DNA of 64,000 nucleotides from Spirometra erinaceieuropaei (taxonomy: Eukaryota > Platyhelminthes > Cestoda > Diphyllobothriidea > Diphyllobothriidae). The translations under genes were made by a program, and so were the position numbers. Under the pieces are notes generated by a model, which saw only the letters and a program-made list of their open reading frames with translations, was not told the origin of the DNA and made no database searches. Shown piece by piece: positions 1 to 8,795 of the stretch (position 1 is the first letter of the stretch; each line of letters starts with the position of its first letter). The DNA is taken from the NCBI GenBank assembly GCA_902702965.1, contig CACRXP010000031.1:2018367-2082366 (forward strand), in the 5' to 3' direction.

Positions 1-95
1 CCGCGGCAAGACGTGGCTACGACGCGGCCAAACGTGGCCATTTGGCGTGGCTAAGGTGTGGCCTTCGACACCACAGCCAGGTCTGGCCACACCAT
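1..95. repeat. Left GTGGCC-rich subterminal repeats of the EnSpm-like transposon
   Basis: Short motifs such as CGTGGCTA, ACGTGGCCAT, GCGTGGCT and GGTGTGGCC occur several times in 90 bases. The same motifs occur in reverse complement at 5149-5215, on the other side of the two transposon genes. Clustered subterminal repeats in opposite orientation at the two ends are known for EnSpm/CACTA transposons. The true left terminus may lie before base 1, since no clear terminal inverted repeat or target duplication is visible. Confidence 0.5.
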
Positions 96-116
96 CCGAA
101 AAAAATGCGTGGCGGT

Positions 117-488
117 GCCCCCCATTCACCATTCGTCCCCCACCCTTTTATGGCCTCCGTTTTTACTCGCGAGTGCACTCATTCTAGACTGGCGGCTGTC
201 GCTGTAAGATTACATGTGTCACTGGATCCTCCTAGCCTCGGCTTAAGCAAATCAATTGATTGACCATTAATGGTCAACACCCCACGTAAGTGCACAACCG
301 GACAACCGATAGGATCTCCCCATTCTCCATTCGTTCACCGTCCTTTAATGACTTCCGTTTTTTACTCGCGAGTGCACTCATTCTAAACGGTCGGCTGTCG
401 CAGCACAATTACATATCACTGAACCCTCCCAGCTTCGGCTAAAGCAAATCAGCGGCAAACACCCCGCGTAAGTGCACAACCGGACAAC
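117..488. repeat. Two-copy tandem repeat, about 180 bp per unit
   Basis: Unit 1 runs about 117-306 and unit 2 about 314-488. Both contain CTCGCGAGTGCACTCATTCT and both end in GTAAGTGCACAACCGGACAAC-type sequence. The copies differ by substitutions and small indels, so the duplication is not very recent. It lies inside the probable 3' side of the transposon. No coding potential is evident. Confidence 0.8.
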
Positions 489-1184
489 CTAGTTAGCGTT
501 CATTCTATCCCACGACATAGGAAAGTGGACAGACAATGGTTAGAAAGGACGGTTTATTGAGTATTTACAAATGAGAAATCGGTACGAAAAATACAGGCGG
601 GGATGCAGTTCTCCAATGGACATTAAAGGGCTTCCACTGGTTATCGGCGGTTCCTGTAAAAAAAAGAACTGTGGTAAAACATGGGTAATGCTCTTGTTAT
701 TGAACTAATCAATAATGTCAATAGTAGGAGAAATGCAATTCCTAGGTGGCGTATCATAAGGAGGCTTCCTTCGGGGCAGGCCAGACGCGGGTCCGGCGTC
801 CCGAGTAGTGAATTCGTCTGCCATCCCCAGGCACTGGAAATTCACGCACATAGTTCTATGTACATGACCCTAATTTACCTCAGGGCTGATGCAGAGAAGC
901 CCGGATGTCCTTTGCCAAATTAATTTATTTGCCCGTATTCGGTTTTACGAACCACTTTGACAAGAGGCAGCGACGGCGCGAAGTAATTAGCGACGCTAAT
1001 TATCTACGCGGTCAACCAGGGCGGGCGCGACAATGATCACAGTAAAATGCGGGTCCGACGCAGACCCCAAACCGGTCAACGAGGGCCGGGTAAAATGAGC
1101 TGTGTCTCCACTTTCGAACTCAAGAGATAGGTAGGCGTATTTACTACTTCTGCGAACGTCAGACCTCAAACAGACATAATCGAG
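489..1184. other. Unassigned 3' flank inside the transposon
   Basis: No recognisable gene or repeat was found here. An 80-codon plus-strand ORF at 681-923 has no familiar features and lies in non-coding-looking sequence. Confidence 0.4.
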
Positions 1185-1256
1185 TTAATTAACAATGTAC
1201 TTTGCAATAGTTATTACAATATAATAATTACTATTGCAAAGTACACTGTTAATTAA
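1185..1256. repeat. 72-nt near-perfect palindrome
   Basis: The left arm (TTAATTAACAATGTACTTTG...) is matched by the reverse complement of the right arm over about 32-35 nt, with one substitution and one small indel and almost no loop. It lies 82 bp beyond the stop of the DUF4806 gene. It could be a cruciform, a transcript-end hairpin for the minus-strand gene, or a tiny foldback insertion. Confidence 0.85.
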
Positions 1257-1337
1257 TACATACTAGTATGTATACATACTTCCGAAATACATACTATCAT
1301 TATAATTACTGAAAAGAGGGAAATAACATAAAGTGTG

Positions 1338-2736
1338 TTAATAGCAGTCTTTTTCAGTTAACTTACGTGTGCTTCGGAGGGGAGAGTTGTGGGCATGCGA
1401 GGTCATCAGTGGGGACTCCTTGAAACTGAACACATTTAGGCAGTAATTCAAAGCAAAATGTCGTACTGTGTGAATATTGCGCCTGCGTCTCGATCGCCCT
1501 CCAAAACGGTCCTTCGACCCATGGAACCAATTCATGGCCGTAAGTCGAAGTACCTCCCTGTTGCAGTTGCTAAAACGGGGGTTTTGGCCGATGGCATCTG
1601 TATGTGCCAATAAGCAAAAAGTAGACCTACCGTTGACGATGCTAAATAACGGGCAGGCAAGGAACGACCGCTTCTCCTTGGATCCGCCCCTCCAGCAGAA
1701 GGTGTAACAAAGCGACGGACCAATGAGAGCAGTCAGAAGATTTCTGACAAAGTCTTTTTCACTCCGCCCTCCCACCACGGCCAGCTGTCTGATCTGAGAA
1801 CAGTCAAACAAATATACACATACCGCCTTGTCTGCCAATTCCGCCTCAGTAGTTAGCCGACGAACGAAGTCTTCGTAGGCTTCGGCTGTGCACAGTGGCA
1901 AATGCAGACGAGAGGGCCCGACGTCGGCAGCAGTGGCACCCCTCTCTAATGCACTGACAGCATCAGTCATTGTTGCCTGCAGTTGCCGCACACTGTTGTT
2001 GAGGGCGACCATTTGCTCGGCCAGGAAATCGACTTTGTTTCTAATAGATTGTCAATGAGATTGTCAACAGTCTTACTCGAGGGACGCTAACCGAAAGTTT
2101 ACGTCATTCGTGTCACTCTGCGCCTGATGGCTACATGCAGGTTCGGTAGCAGGCACTGGCGCAGGTGCCGGCATTTCCCTAGACAGCCTTCGGTAATAAT
2201 TAATAACAGGCAGTTACCGATATGAAGTCGATGGCGTAGGGTGACTCGACTGAGAGAAGAGGTGGGGCATCTGTCCGTCCATTCTTGGCGTACGAATAAT
2301 TAACGATAATTATGCTTACTGTAATATTCGTGGTGGTGTTGGCCAACCAAGTAGCTGTCTCGGACGATAAAGTGGTTCGTCATCATCGTCTGAATCCGAC
2401 GTCTGCCTGCGGACATACCTGAAAAGAAATATTAACAGTATGGGACATGTACTTTCTCCTCATCCCCCTGCCTAATTCGCCCGGCTCAGAGCTAGAAAGG
2501 TTGTCCGACAGCTCTGCTTTCCGGACCAGCTGCCTGGCCTTCAGCAGTGCCAGGTTACTTTTTAGTAGCCGAACAGCGTACACCTTGGTGCCGTCTGGTG
2601 GCCGCCTGTTATTATTCAGCAGGACGGCCCGCTCTTTGTGGTTCTTAGGCCACATAACGCTGCCAACGTCGTAAAACCAGGCTGCAGTCACCACGACCAC
2701 AGTCTTGTCATTTATGAATTCGACAACCGAATACAT
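1338..2736 (-). CDS. DUF4806-domain protein of an EnSpm-like transposon (7 exons)
   Basis: This spliced model encodes 399 aa. Exons are 2736-2453, 2418-2320, 2283-2218, 2187-2077, 2040-1824, 1793-1631 and 1597-1338. The six introns are 34, 36, 30, 36, 30 and 33 nt, all GT-AG, and all joins keep frame. The N-terminus (MYSVVEF, then a W-P block and RPP near residue 40) is the usual start of this family. An acidic serine/aspartate linker follows after residue 95. A DUF4806-like segment begins at LPL (residues 234-236) and contains VVGG and WRGG, ending near residue 303. The C-terminal part has NPRFSNC and DR-GGR (about residue 343) before a basic tail. Joining at the fifth and sixth introns removes residues that do not fit the family. 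The ATG directly follows a CCCTGTAG acceptor-like sequence. DUF4806 proteins are known near this kind of transposase, but their role is unknown to me. The tail after RRRR may be extended or mis-spliced. Confidence 0.72.
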
Positions 2737-2809
2737 CTACAGGGAAATTTATATCAAATGAACAATGTAAACAAGAGTCACCGCGCACGCACAGTGTGCA
2801 GTAACGGAA
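2737..2809 (-). promoter_or_regulatory. 73-nt intergenic spacer with a 3' splice acceptor at the downstream ATG
   Basis: Only 73 nt separate the transposase stop from the next gene's ATG on the same strand. The bases just before that ATG read TTTCCCTGTAG, a plausible 3' splice site. Trans-splicing of a spliced leader is established in several flatworms and would fit, but a 5'-UTR intron or a fused transcript would fit too. Confidence 0.4.
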
Positions 2810-4743
2810 TCAGAAAAAACGACCGTCAATATCAAAGGGAACATATTTACAAATGATATTTGAGAGGGCAGCAGTTGAAGGAATGTCTGACAAACGGGAG
2901 GCTTTAAACATATACAAGGAGGATGAGGGAAGGGATGTTGTAAAAAGGTCCTCACAGTCAAGGAAAGGGCGGTAAGTTATGCCGGTATCCGACACTGATG
3001 TCAGCAGGCACGGTCTATTTCCGATAAGTACCACATTATCGGGCTGTTTATTTGACAAAACAAAGTCTCTATGGAAAATTGCGGTGGATCCGCGAGGCAG
3101 TTTAAATGCCCGTGCTATTCCCTCGTCGTCGTCTAACAGCATTGGGCATGTCGGTAACTCAGGCAAGCGTCTTTCAGAAAAGCGCTTGAAAACCTGCGCG
3201 GCTACGTTAGTAGGCCCTTTTATACTGCTGCGGACACTTTGTAAAAAGGACTCGAAAGGAAATGCCGAGAAATTATCCAACACTCCAAACCGAGACACAT
3301 CGTCATACAGGTGAAGCAGACAATAGACATTGTAAATAATATCGGAGGGACTATACAAGGTGGGGAAATTAACAACAAAGCGATTTAACAGAAGTCGGCC
3401 GTATTCTCCGCAAGATATATGCAATATGGGATGGCAAAATATGTGCACTGCGAGGGAAAACTGTAAAAAGTGTTGGTACCGGGCTTCGCTTAAGGCGGAG
3501 GACAAAACGACGGGGCCTATGTACAGTAGGAATTGCCTGTATTCGGCAGCCTTCCAAAACTCTAGACAATCGAGTGTTCTGCATTTACGCGAAAACTCGG
3601 CCGGCAAATTTTGGCTGCACATCTTAATAGACTCATTCAATGAGTCAGAGTGCCTGCTGGAGCCCAGACGCCAAATATGCAGTAACTTCCGCATGACGCC
3701 CAGGCAAACCAGGTGCATATAGTCGAGTGGGAAGGAGGTCACCATATCGATGGGCAGATCCTCGAACGGAGACCTGCCCTTGTGGTGCGGTTCCTGTCTT
3801 CGCAACCTGAATGACCTGTCGTCACGCAGACGCCCACTGCATACTGGAAACGTCATGCGGTTTGCAATACGTTTGCCCATATGGGAACACCTGCGGTGGT
3901 TTTAGTTAAAGGTACGAAACAACATACCTTTCACACCCGTAATAGCCATTGTGAGCTTTGACTTGCCGCACCAAACATCGGGCAGGGGTGTCGCAGATAA
4001 CATTGTCTAAGATCACCTTTACGCTATTTTGCGTATGTGGAATGCGCAGACCACTGGCCAGGAGGTCTTTCAGCTCGCCAACACAGTCGCCCAGAAAGTC
4101 ATCCAACGGATCGGGTTTGCCGGGACCGGAGAACACTCCAACAATGAAGGGCTGACCAACAACTGGATGGCAAACACGGGCAAGAATCGGCCACAGGCCT
4201 CGACTAGACCCCTTGAACATCTTCATTCCGTCGATATGCAGTTGGATGCGCATTTCAGGAACGCTTGTTTCGGGCAGACTGTGCAGTTGATCCAGCAGAC
4301 CACGTTCAAGACGTAAATGAACATAGTTGCCTTTGTTCAGGGGCTTGATAATGCAGGTCCGAGGCGTTTGCAATAGCGTCCTTGGGTCTTTAGGCACTTC
4401 TGGGTGGTAGGGCCGCGGCATCGGAAGCAACTTCTTTGTTGTGGATAGTGGCGTTTGGGCCTCCAAGCAGAATTCCCGTAAATCCGCCAGAAAGCATTTG
4501 CCTGCGACCGCGTCCTCGCTTATGTCTACTGGCTCTAAATTTGCCATTGAGTAACACAGTAAGATGACTACCAGTACAAACTTCTGGGACTAGTTCGGGC
4601 ATTTCTATTTCCGGTGGCTGGTCTACGACCGATGACGTAGAGGGAACGGAGGGATCAGCCATCCGCGCATAATATGCCTTCTTCTCACGCGCAATCCGCT
4701 TGTAAATTGTGCTCCGATGGAAGCCATAATACTTGCGCTTCAT
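2810..4743 (-). CDS. EnSpm/CACTA-like DDE transposase (3 exons)
   Basis: The spliced model encodes 619 aa from exons 4743-4572, 4534-3928 and 3890-2810. Both introns (4571-4535 and 3927-3891) are exactly 37 nt, GT-AG. The first join turns the frame into a glutamate at residue 58. The second rebuilds a C-x2-C pair, GCERC at residues 258-261. Landmarks, in order: a basic N-terminus; a segment around FLADLREF; VPKDPRTLL-TPR; LHIDGMKMFK-x5-LWPI with likely first catalytic Asp159; a D-TPAR motif with likely Asp239; the CERC knuckle; and PLDYMHLVCLGV with Asp316. These match metazoan EnSpm-type transposases, which cut and paste their own element in the nucleus. No frameshift or internal stop remains after splicing, so this copy could be recently active. 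It overlaps nothing and is followed after 73 nt by the DUF4806 gene on the same strand. Catalytic assignments follow family pattern only. Confidence 0.85.
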
Positions 4744-5148
4744 GATTGCTTTATTTGATGGGTATAAAACAAGTTAAAAAATTGAAATGCACTTGAAACG
4801 CTCACTGTGAGATTAAAATTGTAATTAAGTTAGTAAACCTACTTGCATAGCATAAAAGAGATTAGTAATTGCTTAAGTAGGACCATAAAGACGCGATAGA
4901 CATGAAATCGACGTGGGAAAACGTACCATCTTGTCGCGAGCGTCCGGTCGAGCAGCAGAAAAATGGCGTCCAAGTGGCCCACTTAAAGAAAGCGTCCTAA
5001 TCGGCTTGTCCAGGCAAATTATAATTCCCCAAGAAGTGAAGACTCAAGGCACTTTCTGGATGAATTAACGTATATTTAGGCAAATGCGCAACATTAAAAC
5101 ACAGAAAATTTCGTCTAAGCGGCTGAAACGACTCTTGAAATTTCTCAA
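4744..5148. other. Transposase 5' leader region
   Basis: This AT-rich stretch upstream of the transposase ATG presumably holds its promoter and 5' UTR. I see no clear TATA element or other gene. Confidence 0.35.
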
Positions 5149-5235
5149 AATATGGCGCGGCCATGGCCACGTCCAGCCACGCTTGGCCACACCCACAAGG
5201 CGGGGCCATGTGTTGGCAAGTAAAATATTTTACTT
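5149..5235. repeat. Right subterminal repeats and 18-bp palindrome of the transposon
   Basis: GGCCATGGCCACG, AGCCACGC and TTGGCCACACCC are inverted versions of the motifs at 1-95. They are followed at 5218-5235 by a perfect palindrome, AAGTAAAATATTTTACTT. This suggests the element ends near here, giving about 5.2 kb. I could not find the target duplication. Confidence 0.5.
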
Positions 5236-5370
5236 GAAAACTCTTACGTAAGGCTTATTCAAATATGTCCTACACAATTAGATGCCAGCTAACTAACCAA
5301 AAATTCCTATGGGTTCGGAGACTGGAAGTCGGCGTCTGCTAGTTGCTCATACGATCTTCGCGATTCTCAC

Positions 5371-5530
5371 TTGATTGCACCTCCTTCCGCCTTCTTCACC
5401 TCTAAGCGCGCCCTTTTATTTGCTTCCAGGAATACTCTTCTTTGGGATAACGTTCCAGTTGTTATAAGATCGTTAGATAATTTACATGTTTTTAAGAGAA
5501 AACTGTGCCTTTATCTGAATGATAACTTCA
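5371..5530 (+). pseudogene. LINE reverse transcriptase C-terminal fragment
   Basis: The reading frame contains LWDNVPVVIRSL-N-HVFKRKL. This matches the end of non-LTR retrotransposon ORF2 proteins, where W-N-LP-x-V/I-R and F-K-L are typical. Only this tail is present; the reverse transcriptase core is missing. The open frame continues to 5748 without recognisable content. It lies just right of the EnSpm-like element and on the other strand from the next LINE piece. Confidence 0.5.
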
Positions 5531-6370
5531 TTAAATTTTTATTTTTCTCATCCTTCCCGTGTGGATTTCTCCCCGACTTTGAGATAGGACTATCAAGAAT
5601 TTTGAAAGCCGGGACCGAATCCCCACATCCGCTCACATTTCTCTCTCCGCACGTCGTTTCGCTTTCCATGATCTCTCATAGGAGATTTCGATTTCTTTTT
5701 TCTCAGTCCGCACATCATTTCCTCCGCAGAACGCGATGTCCTTCCTAATCAAACACTCAAGGAAGTGGTGGGGCCGTGTTGACTTGTACGATGTAAGTGG
5801 CCGCCGCTTCGCCGCTAGTAGCTTGTTCACTCAGCAAAGAAGTATCATGATCGCATCTCCATGTGCTTTGATGACTACGCAGCCTTAAATATCTCCTCCT
5901 TGCCTGGACTCCAAGCTCTCTGTGAGCAGTCATGTTGGCTCCCTTCTGTCTCGTTCCCTTGACGGTTGCCTCTGCCGTCAACCAAAAATGTTAAAATAGC
6001 ATCAGCAGCGAAGAGCTTCATCCGGTTTAAGAATTGTACCTTGACGAGAACTGTTTTGAATTCCCATATATTTGATTTAATTTAATTTATTAAATGCCAG
6101 TTTACAGGCATCGTCAAGGGAAGCGATTAAACACAAATCCAACCAGCAGTGAAAAAAAAACTCCTGAGGAATAAAAATATAGTTGATGGTTGTTTTATGG
6201 TTTGGAGGGTTCAGGAGAAAAAAAACTGCTGGTGGTAGATTTTCGACCGTCAAGAAGGGGAGAGGGGGTTGCACGGTATCGGAGATTAGCGGACGTCAAT
6301 TCCTTTCATGAAGTTGGGGATAGTCAAAGTAGAGGCTTTGAGGAACAGCTGGTGAGACCGGCCATAGTGT

Positions 6371-6940
6371 TCAGAGACCACAAACGCCATCGCTACGGTA
6401 GAGTCGATCAGTGGATTCAGCACCCAAAATTTGAGGAAACTTTTCTGGATGCAAAAATCGAGTAATAGTTCTCTTAAATAAAGGATAATTTTGCGTAGTT
6501 TTCACACTCATGGGTAGTTTATTCCAAATAGCAATTGCATTTACAGAATAGAACCGACGATATTTAACAGTACGTGCCAGAGGCAGAAATAAGAAGACCT
6601 CACGGTGACTGTTACGTCGTGGGTGGATATGATGTCTTAAAGAAGTGAGTGGGTTAAATGTGTGATTATATAAGAGTTTAAATAGCAAAAATAGTCCCTT
6701 TTGTAATCTACGAAACCATAAAGGATCAAGGCCCGTAAGCCGGCAACGTTCTCGGTAAGACAAATGTCGGGGTTCCGGAGCTAAAATTGTCTTGGTAAAA
6801 AAGTGTTGAACGGATTCTATTTTCTTCCGCTCAGTAGCACGCATGAGGCTAAATAAAAACGAACAGTATTCCAGACGAGGTCTAACGTACATGTTGAAAA
6901 GGCGCATTCTGATGTCCCTATTCATACCCGCGGGATGGCC
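6371..6940 (-). pseudogene. LINE ORF2 C-terminal fragment (jockey/CR1-like)
   Basis: An open frame of 184 codons starts at an internal Met within the thumb region of a non-LTR reverse transcriptase. LFNMYVRPRLEYC and KKIESVQHFFTK lead it, then YRERCRLTGLDPLWFRRL, RRNSHREVFLF and IWNKLPMSVKT near the end. The order and spacing match the C-terminal third of jockey/CR1-type ORF2. The catalytic palm is absent upstream, so the copy is 5' truncated. A more decayed relative lies at 38230-38450. Confidence 0.8.
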
Positions 6941-7204
6941 CTGTCAGACCGCATATATACATTCCCATGAACAACAATTTTTTTCTCTCAAAAAATTAAT
7001 TAAATCACATCCATTCTTTCTTCTTTGAAAAAAACGAGGGCAATTTTTTCACTGTTCACTGACGGTCTTTTATGTTGGACTGCTTATCTTATAAGCACAA
7101 AAAGGACACTGTAGAGTGTTTGCTTCTTATCCAGAAATTCACTCCAAAATTCATTTTTACTTACTATGACAGTACCATTAGGGGTACTAAATAGGACAGT
7201 TTAT

Positions 7205-7330
7205 TTCTATTATTTGTAACGTCAAATCACGGAATACCCTTCCAGCGGATAATGTGATGTCACCATTTATACGAAGCTTTAAAAAGAACCTCGACCTATT
7301 CATATTCCGAAATGGCCAAGAGCGATGAGA
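7205..7330 (+). pseudogene. Tiny LINE C-terminal remnant
   Basis: Translation of the plus strand gives RNTLPADNV, then FIRSFKKNLDLF and a stop. This is the W-N-LP and F-K-L tail of a LINE ORF2, with the tryptophan lost. It sits between two minus-strand LINE pieces in the opposite orientation, so it is an independent or rearranged fragment. Confidence 0.5.
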
Positions 7331-7651
7331 GGTCGAGCTCATCCCCTGTGACTTAGCCCCATTTTTCCTACCATCATGGGCTCGTTTTAATTATTTCAGC
7401 CCGGAAACTTTCTCCGTACACCAACCTTTTTATGTTGCAAATAGGGTACTCAAAGGCTTATGTCTATTTCCCTCAATAAACTGAACGGAATCTCACTGAA
7501 CGTACGCTTGTGCGATCCACTGGTCTGAAACTATTGGGTGAGGTTCTCACACCTCCCTTATACATGTGATTATGTTGACTTGCCTCTAGTCAGTAGGCAG
7601 GACCCCAGACTATATGAACTCTTTAAATATATTAGAGAGCGGAGAGGCCAA

Positions 7652-8050
7652 CTAACTTGAGAGGTCATTCAGAACTTTTGCGAATAAGCCGTCTGGATCA
7701 GGCGAATGGGTGGGCTGTGGCTGTCCGAAAGTTCTCTTTACTGTATACATTGTGAAGGCCACCGTGCTAATTGCATTGTTAGACGTGGCAACTGAAGGGT
7801 AATCTCCTTTATCGAAAGGCGGCTGCTCAGTATACACAAATGTGAAGAAATCGGACAGGAGGTTGGTTTTGTATGAATCATTAGACAACTTATTTCTCTG
7901 GTAATACTTTAGGCTAGGAATGCAGTCCTGGTTTCGTTTTGTATTATTCACATAATCAAAAACGTTTTTGGACTTACCCAATATATTTTACTTATAATTG
8001 ATTAAAACATTGTTCATTTTCCTTCCTACCCATGCTTCATTGTTTTTTAA
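7652..8050 (-). pseudogene. LINE endonuclease-RT linker fragment
   Basis: The frame reads from NNEAWVGRKMNN through one in-frame stop into a 109-codon open stretch. It includes YVNNTKR, LLSDFFTFVYTE and SPDPDGLFAKVL. The LL-x2-FF-x2-VF and S-x-GPDG-x-P blocks are the usual linker and first RT motif of jockey/CR1 LINEs. The RT palm that should follow is missing. It may belong to the same original element as 6371-6940, with the middle deleted and overwritten. Confidence 0.7.
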
Positions 8051-8054
8051 AATA

Positions 8055-8795
8055 AGTAAAATGCCTTGGTGTGAGGACTTGGCTGATGGCTTCCGAGACG
8101 TTCTTCACGCATGGGAGCGCTTGCCAAGATTTGGGCCCGGTTAAAGTTTGTCCCTAGTCGTTCTTACACATGCAGCTGCTGCCGAAGTTGCGCGGGTAGC
8201 CATTCGCCCTACGCACCCATCGGAGGTATTGTAATTCAGGAAACTCGTTTTTCATTTCGCTGCAATGCGTCTTAATGCGCCGACATAACGCTCTTACGCA
8301 AATGCGTTTGTGACCGATCGGGTGTGTACTGTTGAAATTCAGTAGTTCTGTCGCGTTCGTCACTTTCCTGAATACTCTCGTTTTAAGTCACCGCTATCTT
8401 TGTGCAAACTAGGACACCCAGAAAGGCTAGCTGGTCGTTTTCTTCCTCCTTCATCGTAAATTGAATGTCCGTGCAGACGGCGTCGAAACGTTATTTAAAT
8501 GTTTGTACCCGATCCCGTTCGATTACGACGAAGCTATCATTCACATACCGGGTCCAGAACATCGGCATGTGGTGTTGGAAAACCAGCGACTGCAACCGTT
8601 GTAGGACCGCTTCGGCTATGCGTCCCGAAATCAGCGAACCTATTGGTTTGCCCTTCACCTGCTCGTAGATTGCTCCGACGAACTTAAAGTATGTCTTAAG
8701 ACAGAACTTCAGGAGTTTGATGATTTGGGCGCTTTCAAGGTGATTCTCAGTGGCGGAGAAGGTGACACGATCGTGGAACAAGGAGTGACCAAGAA
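8055..8795 (-). pseudogene. Penelope-like element, family A, copy A1 (RT palm to linker)
   Basis: Reading leftward, the copy begins in the RT region (HLESAQIIKLLKFCLKTYF). It continues through YEQVKGKPIGSLISG to the active-site block, which reads YVND (8547-8536) instead of YVDD. It then runs into the linker (NGYPRNF, KNVSEAIS). Frameshifts and stops break it near 8490 and 8150, and the GIY-YIG endonuclease is lost. The loss of one catalytic aspartate means it is inactive. It abuts copy A2 head to head near 8795. Confidence 0.85.

Noticed and set aside
1477..1723. Plus- and minus-strand ORFs inside the DUF4806 gene
   Set aside because: They are shadow frames over exons and introns of the spliced minus-strand gene.
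2979..3722. Plus-strand ORFs of 111 and 120 codons
   Set aside because: They lie antisense to the transposase, whose motifs are clearly on the minus strand.
3906..3927. Transposase ending at a stop at 3906, making two separate genes
   Set aside because: A 37-nt GT-AG intron (3927-3891) joins the frames and restores the C-x2-C motif.
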